From assembly GCA_911728435.2 (NCBI GenBank), contig OU452201.1, positions 13,020,001 through 13,084,000 on the forward strand: 64,000 nucleotides of DNA, in the 5' to 3' direction. A program made the position numbers and the translations under genes. The notes under the pieces are model-generated. The model was not told the DNA's origin. It saw only the letters and a list, made by a program, of their open reading frames with translations, and searched no databases. Positions 37,601 through 48,835 of the stretch are shown one piece after another; within the stretch, counting starts at the first letter, position 1, and the number at the start of each line of letters is the position of its first letter. Origin of the DNA: Apoderus coryli. Taxonomy: Eukaryota; Arthropoda; Insecta; Coleoptera; Attelabidae.

Positions 37601-40600
37601 AATTAAATCTGCCTTTATGAATAATTCATTTTTTTTCTTTGGAACGCTAGATTTCTTGACATTTTCGTCCTTCGGATGATTTTCTAGGGATTGGGATATA
37701 CAAAATTCGGAAAAATAGATGGACCCGCATGAGATTTAAGTTTAGGTTTATAGGGAATTTTTGTTACAGTTCCATCCGGTTGAAGGTAATTATCCTCCCG
37801 TATAATTTGGCTCTCAGGAAAGTGTTTACAGCAAACTACCTCGATCTTTGACGGGTTAAAATTAGATCTTCTGGTTTAAATTATCATCTTTGGGAAATCG
37901 AATTTATTAGTAGCTATTTTGCTCTCGAGTTAATACGCTATTATAATTGGATTTACATCCAGGTAAACAGCACGCTGAAGGCATATTAAAATTGACTAAG
38001 AATCAAAAATCAGAAATAAAACAATCAGGTACTTACCTAAAAATCCAGCTGAATTTATTAATAATAATAATTCTTAAATATATATACAAACCCTCGTACA
38101 AAAGACACTTCCACCGTTTAGTTAGGTATAGGACAAACACTATGCCGCAGCTTATACCACTTTATTTTATTAACAAACAGTTTATCCGGTGTTGTAACTT
38201 AGACTTAGGTCTACTTCTTCAAGTCAAACATATGTGCCTAATAAGTTATATCTGGGTGTTTGATTAGACATCTTAAAAAGATTCAAAAATCAGTACAATA
38301 TTCGTTCTCATAGAGTAATATTGTTGAAAAGTTGGATTTTCTCTATATATGAGTTGTTGAAATATCGTTTAGTAAGTTACAACTTTTATCTTTGTTGATT
38401 GATTGCGAAGAAAAATATGGTGTTAATTTAATAGTCTTAATATTGTGATAAAGGATATATGTGAAAATCTGAAAAAGCCGAATAACGATTTTCGTTCATG
38501 TGGTGTCTGTGTGAGTGCGAAGAAAGAGCATAATATTAAAACTATTGATATATTGAATATAACTAAGTTTCAATATAAATCGAGAAAAGGCAATAAAACT
38601 CATTTTCCCTTATCTCAACATCCAATTACTGATGTGTTTTTTTTTTTCAATTTTAAAAATTGAGATTGAATATGATATTCATGATAAATTATATTTGAAA
38701 AATCGACAAGTGGCCTACAGTTAAATACGCATAACGAGAAATAAAGTTACAGTGCAATGTTTGAGATTAATCAAGCACTAAAAAGATTTATTTCTGTTTA
38801 AAAAAAATCATAAGAATATATCCTATCAAACCATTTACCTAATTAGAAGCTGGTAATAATAAGCTATCATTATACTAACCAAATGATTGTCACAATTGTA
38901 TTTGTCTCATTGAAAGAAAAACAACTATTATCGACAATATGCTTCATACTTGATATCAAAATTTACTGGATATTTGCTATGCAATAAATTTTGATATTAC
39001 AAAACACATCATAATACATAAAAGCTTTGTTAAAATAGCTACTTTTAACAGTCACGCTCCAGCATTTGCCAGGGCGTACCACGCATCTTGTACTATTTTT
39101 TTACTTTTACCTCTCCTAAAAATAATGTTTGCCAATTTTTGATTTGGAAAAGAATAATGGAAAAAAGAGTGATATATTTGGTGTGTGAGCATCAAATATA
39201 ACTAAACGTTTTTTTGTTTTTGTTGAGAGGAGGATCGCGGTACCCTTGGAGGTAAGCAAAATTACACAATTTATTAATAAGTAATCAGGCTTTGCAATAC
39301 TAATTATATAACCAAACAATACTCATAAAACATAATATAACTTAAACTTAGATATAAAAATGATCTACAAGAGTAAACCAGAACTGTATTTTTTTAACGC
39401 ATATTATCAACTTCAAATGTAACTTAACTCTTGCATCAAGCATTGTCTTTATATTTCAAGACAATGCACCACGCAACTAATAAACCTTATGTTTAAAATA
39501 TTATTGGAAACATCTCTAGAGGGTCTCTATTTGAAAACAACTACTTGGTAATTATTTAAATTTAATTATACGTTAGGTATTGAAAATTTTCCAAATATAT
39601 GTGGATTAAATTCTCGCGCGATCTAAATATTATCTACAATTTACTTATTAATTAATTAGCACTTGATTTTACATTTTCATTAATAACTTGTATATATCTA
39701 TTAAACTCTAATCCTGCTCCTGGGAATTCATGCATTACTTAATAAATAAGTTACATATGAGTACAAGATTTCACTTAAGTGAGATTTTGCCAATAGTAAC
39801 CTGTCTGTAATTGGTTTCGATTATGCGTCTAAAATTATAAGATCACCAGTTTCTGGATTACTCTTTCCTATGTAAAATATCATTGAATTTAGTTGGTTAA
39901 TGTAATAAATTTAGTTAAAAATGTATTGATATATAAATAGCATTTCACATCACAAAGCCGAGACCTTTTGACGCCGATAAGGCTTGGAGAGATCATGTAG
40001 ACCGCGTTAAAGGACGTGAACCATCCCAATGGCCTTCATCTATCTTCCACACCACCTATCCATTCTCGCGCTATCCACTTTACTTGGTGTACAGCAAACG
40101 TCCGCCACCAGCTGCCGACAAATATGACCCACACAGAGCGTGGTTGGATCACTTGGACCGTTTGGCTGAATTGGACAAGTTATATCCAACTTTGTGGCCT
40201 GCTATTGGCAGTAAACTGTCACCAACACCTATTAAGGTAATGTTATAATCCATAAACAATTACGCAAAAGTTCACTTTAATTATATTTCAGGTTGGGCCG
40301 TTTTCACCCCGTCCCAGAGAAGTCGGCTACAACTATGCAGGCCAACCAATTTGGAGCCGCCAGCCAAGTAAGAGTATATTCAACGAACTCTTGAATCCTT
40401 CCCCCTCGTTGCCCATATCTGCAGTGACTCGTGATCCATTCTGGTGGGACTCACCCCTACTTAAACCCTTTAGCAAATACACCCCCTTCGGTAGATCCCC
40501 ATTTTACCTTCGCGATTCCTATTTATCCCCCGTCAAGAGGACCTTCCTGTGGGACAAACATCCCATCAGGCCGTTCGGTAAGTCCTGATGATGAAATAAA

Positions 40601-42458
40601 AAAGCGCGAGCTGCCTATAGTTTACCGACGATTTATTTTTTGATTTTGATTTCTTTCCCTTTGAGCTTGTGCTCCTAATATACTTTCCTACCTACATTAA
40701 CTTCCATTACCCTGTATAAAGGTGTGTCTTCACTTTGATTTCGACGAACTGCACAAGCATTCGGAATGTATCGAATTCGCCTAGTGTGACTACAGATCTG
40801 GGAACATGAAAGTATTTATAATACTTTTGGGGTATTTAGGATACGTAATTACATTAATTATAGTAAATTTTTAGTTATCAGTACTCAAAATTTGCCGTTT
40901 TTCAAGTTCTGTCTCACAAATCTTATAGTGCGAGTGTGTTGTGAAACCAGATTATTTTCATTTGCGAAAACAGTACTTAAATAGCACTAAAATGAGTATA
41001 CAGATCGCTAGGGCACTGGTTTTTAACCTTTTCTTTACAAGGGACCATCTGTCATAATATGTAACTTGTCGCACGTACCGCCAAGTGTTAGCAGTAGGAA
41101 ATTATTATTTAAAAATACAAATACAATAGTCAATATCCGAACTCATGAATTCGTTTTTAATTGATGCAGATGAACGAAAACATCTTTTTTTATTTCACTC
41201 CATTACTCTTGCTAGTTATGGAGCCTATAATGTGTCGCGGATTGGTCCTAACTCTCCCACGGATCAGAGGTTAAATACCACTGCGCCATATTAAAAAGCA
41301 GTGCCGTGTGATTGTAAATTCCTGTTAGGTTTCATTTATTCTAACGTTTAAATATAGCTTTAGACATAAATGTCAGCTCTATATTAATTATCAAAGATAT
41401 TGTAAATGTCATATATCATTTTATATATAAATTGTTTTATGAGATTTCGAGATAGACATAAAACATTATTACATTATTTTAATGTATTTACATATTATAG
41501 TACTCCTACAAATACCGATCAATCGTTCGTTGTATTTAAATTTTAACTGAAGACTCACCTTAATGTAGAGTAAAGCACGTAATAACACCCACAACTGGGG
41601 TGTAAATTTCTTATGTGTTAGGGCTAAATGAATTAAAATGAAGTTCATGATTTGAACAATATATAAGATAAACATTAAATAAATAATATTTGAAGATTTT
41701 AAAACACTATTATCCACCTATAATTTAAACATATCATATTTCAATTCTCGTCAGTAGTATTTATATGAGTGGGTCGTGCTTTACTCTAAAATCCAAAGAT
41801 TTCAAAATAAAATGAAATTTTCCAGTTGGCTTTTGTGGATTATTACTAAAAAATAAATCATATATTCTACTTTTTGCAGAAGTTTTATTAAACAAATAAT
41901 TTTAAATGCTTCTCTTACAATTTTTAAAACTTAAGCAATAAAAATAATAATCAGTATAAAATTAATGTGTAAATTCTATGACAATTATGCATGCAATGGT
42001 TATATATTTTTGCCATTATTCAGACCTATTAGGTAAAACTAAAAACTCCAATAATGTTTAAGGGAAAAGTCCATTATCAATGAAAATACCTCAACCACTC
42101 AAAAAATCTGTTTATTAATGTCATTATCATTGTAAACCAAAATGTTATTACATATATTATAGATGAGAACGTATATAATTTTTAATTATTATTTATGATT
42201 GGGTGGTCAGTAATTAAAATTAATTAATAATAATAAATTATGCCTTACTTCTAATTGTACACATTCTGATCTGGATGAAAGTAATAAAATTTTGCTTTGT
42301 CACTGATGATCAGATTAATATATCTCGAAACATGTATTGTAGGAATAGAAATTATTATTTTGAGGAGTCGACGTATTTTCATTCTTTATATTCAATTTTT
42401 TATTGTTTCGCATAAATTTTTACTTTGATACTTTTGATTTTCAGCCGCAGTTTACTAA
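34624..42458 (+). CDS. Myofilin-like thick-filament protein, alternatively spliced
   Basis: Coding exons: 34624-34717, 35998-36249, 39941-40236, 40292-40577 and 42445-42458, all GT-AG with consistent phases. The product is 313 aa. It starts MSFKSHLEMIGLNETP, then KKAKFWQSFVRSLKGSDDIR, and is rich in Pro, Tyr and Arg (GYSPRPIYPH, RDPFWWDSPLL). This resembles insect myofilin, a protein of muscle thick filaments that is known for multiple splice isoforms. Exons 2 and 4 both end in phase 1 at GTAAGT donors (36250 and 40578), and the last exon supplies AAVY then stop. Joining exon 2 directly to the last exon gives a 119 aa short form. Another phase-1 donor (GTAAGA) lies in exon 4 near 40369. The exon 3 acceptor at 39940 was chosen by phase and has a weak pyrimidine tract. 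AATAAA at 42540-42545 probably ends the message. Confidence 0.65.
34777..35293 (+). pseudogene. Deleted Tc1/mariner-type element with 23-bp inverted repeats
   Basis: An exact 23 bp inverted repeat, containing CTCTATGACAAACTTTG, occurs at 34790-34812 and 35252-35274. The right end continues to a CACCCTGTATA terminus at about 35283-35293. Between them the plus strand has YQHDGVPPHSGKQVTA, then stops, and later GPVAWPPGSHDLNLLDFYVW. These are the second and third catalytic blocks of Tc1/mariner-superfamily transposases (Q-x-DGAPPH and WPPRSPDLxxLDFFLW). The copy is internally deleted and inactive. It lies in the first coding intron of the myofilin-like gene. Confidence 0.75.
35403..35595. mobile_element. 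MITE of about 190 bp with ACTCATGGACAA termini
   Basis: The left end TACACTCATGGACAA (35405-35419) is mirrored by TTGTCCATGAGTATA (about 35580-35594). The homology continues inward for another 15-20 bp as GAATATTT-type sequence. TA dinucleotides flank both ends, as expected for Tc1/mariner-mobilised MITEs. It is intronic and has no coding capacity. Confidence 0.7.
36270..39940. other. Long intron of the myofilin-like gene
   Basis: Reading through the exon 2 donor would add KSARN and stop at 36267-36269. The intron is AT-rich and carries an antisense THAP fragment, listed separately. No further coding exon with matching phase was recognised, though alternative exons cannot be excluded. Confidence 0.4.
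37685..37862 (-). pseudogene. Antisense THAP-domain fragment
   Basis: The minus strand reads IEVVCCKHFPESQIIRED, then NYLQPDGTVTKIPYKPKLKS and HAGPSIFPNFVYPNP before a stop. C-x-x-H-F followed by a P-x-L and A-x-P-x-x-FP block is the C-terminal half of a THAP zinc-binding domain (the last Cys-His pair and the AVPTIF-type box). The N-terminal cysteines are not visible. It is probably a transposon-derived or retrocopied THAP relic inside the myofilin-like intron. Confidence 0.6.
42303..42385 (+). repeat. Dispersed repeat with CTGATGA...CGAAACATGTATTG signature
   Basis: CTGATGA at 42303-42309, an AGAT/ATCT stem and GAAAC at 42327-42331, then ATGTATTGTAGG and a GAGGAGTCGACG tail at about 42362-42373. 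Same architecture as the copies near 1465 and 8628. Stem I does not pair, so cleavage activity is unlikely. It lies between the last intron's 3' part and the final exon of the myofilin-like gene. Confidence 0.4.
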
Positions 42459-42994
42459 AATGTCAATCATTAACTGAAGAAAACGCAAGTCAAAGATACA
42501 AACACATCAACTGACTGAAACTGAAAAGTAATAATATTAAATAAACTATACCGTATAAGACAATACCTACGTGGTTATGTTTTAAATTAAATTCAAGTGT
42601 TCATTTTATTTGCTTAATAATAAAATCATGTACCTAATAAATATTGTAATGTGCCTTAAATTATACAAACAATATACAAAATTTATTTATTTATATTCTG
42701 ATATATTGTAAAATATACCGATATATTATGTATGTAACATTAAATTACTTCTAAAATGTTGTCATTATACGCCCTTTAAACCAATTAAAAAAACGTGTCT
42801 CGCATTCCATCCAAATAATAATTGGTCATTTTGAGGACGTATGGATTTAAAAACCAATAAACACAAGTCTATATTTGTAAAAACATCTGTATTTTGCTAT
42901 TTATTGAATAATAAATTATACGACAAACACATACCTACCTAGTTAGCTTTTTTTGATTTTATACTCCCACTACCCAAATATCCCGCAGATAATA

Positions 42995-43024
42995 AACTAT
43001 AACAGTCCATTGACTGTTATAGTT
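42995..43024. repeat. Perfect 13-bp-arm hairpin with CATT loop
   Basis: AACTATAACAGTC at 42995-43007 is mirrored exactly at 43012-43024. A 16 bp exact palindrome, CAAAGATT plus complement, follows at 43071-43086. Both sit just downstream of the myofilin-like gene. No terminator function is implied. Confidence 0.55.
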
Positions 43025-43132
43025 GATACTATATTGATCATCATAACAGTACCAAACCGATCACTATCACCAAAGATTAATCTTTGCTATCACCGATAGA
43101 ACAAGGATCGAGACTGAATCAGTTAGGTACAG

Positions 43133-43206
43133 TTTACCCGCGTTCACGCAAAGTTAGTGTCTGAAGAAGCTGACACGATGATCAGCGAAACGTTAGCTAA
43201 TTTAAA
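43133..43206 (+). repeat. Dispersed repeat with hammerhead-like core
   Basis: CTGAAGA at 43161-43167, one extra A, then a perfect five-pair stem GCTGA (43169-43173) with TCAGC (43182-43186), GAAAC at 43187-43191 and GTTAGCTAA. Upstream sequence and tail match the copy at 11590-11665. The extra base and the absence of a pairing stem I argue against present-day self-cleavage. Confidence 0.55.
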
Positions 43207-44119
43207 TATGGATTTCATTCTTTCTACAAGTTTAGTTGAAAAAAAAAATAAAGTCAATAAAATTTTTATACAAATTTTTTTTTATATATTTTAGATACTC
43301 AACTCAACTAGTCGCATTTGCAAAATTTTTATTATCTACTTTCTGGAGTTTTTCATCACGATTTGGGCGCAATTTTAAAGTTTTATTATTATTTATACTT
43401 TGGAAAAATGTAACTCGCGCTGGACTTTGTTGGAGTAAAATTTTGCCTGTGAATAGCTCTTATACATTTACTGGACATCTCAGGATTCCTTAGCAAACGA
43501 AACGCATGTACTTTTGGCCCATTTTTTGAATTTGCGCGACATCTTTAATCTTTACCACAAAATCAAAACAAACACCGCTCGACCCATAGAAATCTTATAT
43601 TATATATGTACTCTAGAATGCTAATTAAATCCAGCCGAATACCAAAAAGTGTAACGGGTATGCAGAGTTTTCACGAACTACGCATGCTCCTCAGTAACTT
43701 ATTTTCAGTACAGAGCTGCCATATTTAAAACTATTTTGTTGTTCGCCTTACAGAATTTATGCGACATTTCTGTTTTATAAATAAATCCATATGTTGCGTC
43801 ATACGAAACTGATTGACAAAATCAAATAATTAAATGTTATCGGTAAAATTGCATACTGTTTAGTTTTCAGCAATATGAACGAAACATTTTTTTCCAAATC
43901 TTATTAAATTTAGGAGATTTCGCAACAGCGTCTGTTTTCGCAAATGACGTTTCTCGTAGTGGGAATATCTGTCAGAGTCGGCTTCACAACAATTCAGATA
44001 TGTTTTATAATTGAGTTATGGTTTTATTCGTGGTATATTTTAATTGTTGATAGATATTTGTGATTAAAATTGTTTTTAATATTTGTTATTTTGGTTTCAG
44101 TTCGTTTATTTAACAAACA

Positions 44120-44762
44120 ATGAGGTGTATAGTGTTGTGGTGTAAAAATGAAGGTCTCATTCCTGGTATTAAATATTTTCAGTAAGTTATTGTTTCGGGT
44201 TTCTAACAGTCTCAGTTTGAGTCAATATGATACAATTGACATGATACTCATTTTTAGCTTGACAAAAAAAAGACATGATGTTTGGATGCGGGCATTGGGA
44301 TCCTAGTACAGAAAATGTATGTGATGGGAATGTCATATGCAGTAAGCATTTCGCTGCAGAAGATATCATTTGTAGAGAAGACGGCAAGAGGATCACCCTC
44401 GTACCTGATGCAGTTCCCAAACTTTTGTTGAAAAGAAGAGATTATGTAAATGAGAGTGGAAGTTAAATTCTTAATCGTTTGATATCAAGACACTGTTTAC
44501 TTAAAAGCAGTCTGTCAAAAATGCATGATATGTATGTCAAGAATATATTTTCTACGTTGTGTAGGTATAGAAAGTTCGTTTGAATTCTGTTGTTAAACTG
44601 GAATATACTTAATTATATAATCCTCCATGAAATTACTGAGAATAAAAGTTCTACCAACCATGTTTTGTCACAAAATACTATTGCGAGTAGTACGGATGAT
44701 ATGGAAGTGGTTTACATGGACACGGAAAATATTTGTGAAGTCACTGTTTCTTGCACCCCTTA
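44120..44762 (+). pseudogene. THAP-domain gene broken by a frameshift
   Basis: Exon 1 (44120-44181) starts MRCIVLWCKNEGLIPG. It joins 44258 across a GT-AG intron and continues HLTKKRHDVWMRALGS, which fits the THAP layout C-x4-C ... F ... W ... L. It then hits TAG. One frame over, the domain resumes: HWDPSTENVCDGNVICSKHF, then a TLVPDAVPKLL box, ending at 44466. A one-base change within GCATTGGGATCC would explain the break. A further open stretch from about 44628 (ITENKSSTNHVLSQNTIASS to a stop at 44760-44762) may be a remnant of the acidic or linker region. THAP domains bind DNA through a C2CH zinc centre. Many insect copies derive from P-element-like transposases. A sequencing error cannot be excluded. 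Confidence 0.6.
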
Positions 44763-46250
44763 AAGGCTGTAGAGAGGTAAGACGCCTAAGGTGGTTGTAT
44801 AAACAAACAAATATTTTATAATAATAAAATAAATAATTAGAATGCTCAAGTCCTTAAGATATTTTCCAGTATTAGAATTTTTACTTATTTCTCGTTTCTG
44901 CTTAGATTTATTATTATTGGGTTGTACCTGTTAGACAATAAAGTATTTAGATATTTAATGTAATTTTTTATTTCTTAAATTCCTTTATTCCATTTTTTTA
45001 TTTGAATGTTACCAAATGGTAAAATTTAATTTTAAATATACCTATAACAGTAATATTACATTTAATCAAAGCCGGTCCTGTTGAAAAATAAGTTACTGGT
45101 GATCATGCGCATTATGGACAGCTCTACACTTTTGGTTACATTTTTGTACTACGGGATTATCATTCTAGAAAAAAAATTCTGTGGCTCGACCTCGATGAGC
45201 TTACATTATTATAGTGTTGCCAAACTTAGTCTCATGTCCTTATTCTATCGGTGTTATCGACCAATTTTGTTATTTGTGTTTGTTTTTAATGCGTGCTTGT
45301 GAAAATATTGTTTTTGCAGAAACATTTTTGTATGGTTGCGAAATACAAATAGGTATGCCAAAAGGACATTAAACGTGGTATAAAGACACCATTTATCTCG
45401 AATAATAATGCGAATTAATTGAAAGATTTCAATATGAACAAAACGAGTCAAAAACTTGATCCTGGAAAAAGCGTGTTTTAGACCATATTGCGAACTTACT
45501 AGGTGTTTAATGTATCAGTTGGAGAGGAACGGAGCAACTACAATTACTTACAATGCAAAGCAAGATATCGATATTCAAATAATGCTATATGATTTTAGCC
45601 TATATAGGTACTGCAGAGAATAAGTCCGCATTCTTCCAAATACTTGAAATATTTTGGCGTACTTATATTACTTCATCCAGAGACAGTAAAATCTATATGC
45701 GGTTCTTTGTTATTAGTCGTTATCCTTCTACATCTCATTGATTGCGAAAGCGTAAGCACTTCACACCTTGATGTGTAGCAATCAGGGTAAAATACATAAA
45801 ATTTTAAATCGCATAAAAATTGTGAATACAATCGGTAGATCTAGCGATAAATCGGTAGAAGTGGCAGCACTGCACTACTGTATATTGTAAATTATAACCT
45901 TTAAATAACAATAACAAATAAATAATCCCCTGGTTATTTGTTATTTACCGTACACCGTACTTTGTAGTTAGACTGTGGTAAATATTCTACATAACATACA
46001 TGATACAATGTATCGATAGCATTTAGTAATATTCTTCTTCCTAATCTGTGTTTGTGTTTATAATCAATAATCACAAATCATCCCCCGTTTTGTGTTTAGT
46101 AATAGAATAGCACATATTGTTTAATCTATGGTAATAGTAATGTTGTAAGGTACAAACTACAAGATATCCTATCTAGGTATGTATTAAGTTGAAATAGGTA
46201 CTTTGTTTCTCAAAAGGTGTAAATATTGAAGACTACAGCCAGATTGAAAA
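44763..46250. other. Intergenic upstream of NAA38
   Basis: No gene was recognised. The NAA38 promoter should lie in the last few hundred bases. No TATA box is obvious. Confidence 0.4.
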
Positions 46251-46751
46251 ATGTCTGAAGAATCTTGTCTGCCGGGACCTAGTTCACTCACATCGAACAT
46301 CACCCAGCGTGTTAGTCCGATTGGTAATACGATAAATTCCACAGACAGTGATTATCGTTTACGAGAAGACAGCACAGAACCTCCAAAAGCTCCAATTAAC
46401 GTAGGTATAAGAACAATTGTTGATGCCATCAGCTTACAATTATCTATTTAATCGTAGGTATCTCCTGGGGCAGTGCAACTTCACTCCTGGCTAAATAAGT
46501 CATTACGTATTGAAATGACTGATGGAAGAGTTTTAGTAGGTGTTTTTCTATGTACTGACCGTGATGCAAACATAATTTTGGGATCCTGTATTGAATACTT
46601 ACCAGAGAGTGAAGAAGAACCACGTATGTTGGGCTTAGTAATGATACCAGGAAAACACATAGTTACTGTACACATAAATGTTAATACAGAGGAAGTGAGT
46701 GATTTAGAAACTCCATTACCCAAAAATATAACTGAAAGTGAGGTTATGTGA
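46251..46751 (+). CDS. NAA38: N-alpha-acetyltransferase 38, NatC auxiliary subunit (Sm-like)
   Basis: Two exons, 46251-46400 and 46458-46751, with a 57 bp GT-AG intron in phase 0. The product is 147 aa. The N-terminal 55 residues are low-complexity (Ser, Thr, Pro). The remainder is an Sm-like fold: [19 protein letters not shown], then [17 protein letters not shown] and [18 protein letters not shown]. These match Sm motif 1 (RxxxxDGRxLxGxFxCxDxxxNxxL) and Sm motif 2 (xxGLxxxPGxHIV) of NAA38/LSMD1. In the cytosol NAA38 supports the NatC complex (NAA30 catalytic, NAA35 scaffold), which acetylates nascent chains starting Met-hydrophobic. COA6 is convergent 280 bp downstream, and NAA30 lies 3 kb further on. 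Confidence 0.93.
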
Positions 46752-47028
46752 AGAAAAAGTAATTATGAACTCAAAATGCACATTTATTATTAATTTTAAA
46801 TTACATATATATTAGTAATTGAGCATTTTTGTAAAATCCATTTGGATTAAAATCATTTATAAAATAACAATGTCGTGATAAATTCTCCTAGGTTCATTGA
46901 CTGGTTTATTTTCAGTTACGATTTTATTCGGTATTCTGTAATTAAAAAATTAACAACACAAATGAATTTAACTCTTTTTATTTTTTATATCTAATATTTT
47001 ACCTACACACGATTTAAAACTACTTAAT

Positions 47029-47271
47029 TCATTTTCTCTGACTCTTATCATCTAATGGTTCATACCCGTGTTTCTCAATTTTCTCTTTAAATTTTAAATA
47101 ATTCCGTTTCCTGTCGAAATGTTTCACCCACTGTGCTGCACAAGATTCTTCATATATTTTTCGAAATTGGTTACAGACATTCTCTATGTTATTTTCTTTA
47201 TCCATACATTCCCAATATTGATCTCTGGCACTCCAGCACTTTGAACGTTCTTCACGTGTAGGAAACGACAT
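47029..47271 (-). CDS. COA6: Cytochrome c oxidase assembly factor 6
   Basis: An intronless 80 aa frame. It has the twin-cysteine signature C12-x9-C22 (CWSARDQYWEC) and C33-x10-C44, followed by QWVKHFDRKRNYLKFKEK, the conserved COA6 tail. COA6 is an intermembrane-space CHCH-type protein that helps load copper into the CuA site of COX2, together with SCO proteins. Length and motif spacing agree with animal orthologues, and all four cysteines are present. It is transcribed convergently with NAA38. Its 5' side faces the 1 kb nested palindrome before NAA30, so its promoter lies in or before that element. Confidence 0.95.
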   Translation of the reverse strand: MSFPTREERSKCWSARDQYWECMDKENNIENVCNQFRKIYEESCAAQWVKHFDRKRNYLKFKEKIEKHGYEPLDDKSQRK

Positions 47272-47785
47272 AAGTATTTGCTAAATAAAAACTTTCTTAA
47301 AAATAAATATCTATTTGCCTAAAAATAAACACAGAAGTTATCGTTCTAATTTAATAGAATCGGTTCAATATCTATTTTTGTCATCTGGATACTTTTTATA
47401 AAAATTAATAACTTGTGTGTGTAGGTACCTTTTTGAATTATTCAAATAACTATAGATTCAAGATTCAACGTAACATTGAGCATCACGAGTCCAGTCACCA
47501 AAAGTCTTACAAGAAAGAAGAATTTTTTGTTCTAGTAAGGAGTAAGGTTATATTATTTTTAAACTGAAAAAAATTAATTTAATATAATTAAATATTAAAT
47601 TAATTTATATTAGGATACTTACATAACTAAGGTCCCTACTATATTTGTACACATTTGTTCCGTACTAAAAAGAATTAAACACTTTGGATATAATAATAAA
47701 TAGAATATTTATATGTTAATAAAGGTGAGATAATTATATAAGTCCACATAACACGAACACACTGTTATGTTTGTTTATGTGTATT

Positions 47786-48795
47786 ACAGAATAAGTCTTG
47801 GTAAACATGCAGTATAGTTGTACTAAATTATGGTCTGACCGCGCCCCTGCGCAGTCAGACGAGTTTTGGGAGTTCAGATTGTAATCGAAGTGTGGTGTTG
47901 CCAGGTTTAAAACACACATATTATGTTGAAACGGTTAAATATTTGGCGCTTAATTTTTTACCGTTAAATGTAAATGCTACTCTAGGTTATACACCTATTT
48001 GTTATATTTATGTGGATTAGTTCGATAGCAGTCACCGTTAGGTAATCATTGCAGGAGGTTGGGGGTAAAATGCTGAGTATCGAAGGTTAGGTAGCAGGCA
48101 GGGATGTGTTGTAAGGGTGTAATAGTAATTATCAAGAAGAGTTAGTAAAGGAGGGTGGGTGTAGAAAGCTGGATTGAGAAGAGATGTAGTAGGCAGATAG
48201 TTGTTATAGTAGTTCCATAGCAGTCATTATTAGGACAACACATCCCTGCCTGCTACCTAACCTTCCATACTCTGCATTTTACCCTTAACCTCCTGCAATG
48301 ATCACCTAACGATGACTGCTATCGAACTAATCTACACAAATATTGCAGGAGGTTGAGGGTAAAATGCTGAGTATGGAAGGTTAGGTAGCAGGCAGGGATG
48401 TGTTGTCCTAATAATGACTGCTATCGAACTAATATAACAACTAGTGCCTACTACATTTTATCTCAATCCTGCTTTCTACACTCACCCTCCTTTACTAACT
48501 CTTCCTGATCATCACTATTACACCCTTACAACACATCCCTGCCTGCTACCTAACCTTCCATACTCAGCATTTTACCCCCAGCAATGATATAATAATTACA
48601 TCCACTGTATAAATTTATAATATCATAAAATTGTATTATTCATTCTATCAGTCGATATAGTGAATAGATACCAACCTGGCAACATCGTTAGAGTAGTGAC
48701 ACTTTTTCACATAAAATTCGTCTGACTGCGCAGCGGCGCGGTCAGACCATAATTTAGTACAACTATACTGCATGTTTACCTAAGTCTTATTCTGT
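47786..48795. mobile_element. 1.0 kb nested palindrome (foldback DNA element)
   Basis: Outer inverted repeats of about 85 bp (from 47786 and to 48795) start ACAGAATAAG and include TGGTCTGACCGCGCC with its mirror. A direct ATT flanks both ends (47783-47785 and 48796-48798), compatible with a 3 bp target duplication. Inside, a module A of about 60-100 bp (containing GGTAGCAGGCAGGGATGTG) occurs four times in alternating orientation: about 48010-48111 (+), 48235-48338 (-), 48344-48406 (+) and 48527-48589 (-). A module B of about 120 bp occurs at 48112-48234 (+) and 48411-48526 (-). The order A B A' A B' A' makes the whole its own reverse complement. No coding capacity. It is GC-richer than its surroundings. 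3 bp duplications are typical of PIF/Harbinger elements (tentative). Confidence 0.8.
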
Positions 48796-48835
48796 ATTCT
48801 TGTATTATTGAAATCTTGTCATAATAGACATTCAA

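Noticed and set aside
42303..42345. Active hammerhead ribozyme
   Set aside because: The two boxes are present but stem I does not pair and no proper NUH cleavage site follows stem III.
43236..43493. 85-codon frame after the GAAACGTTAGC repeat
   Set aside because: Phe/Leu-rich low-information sequence without homologous pattern.
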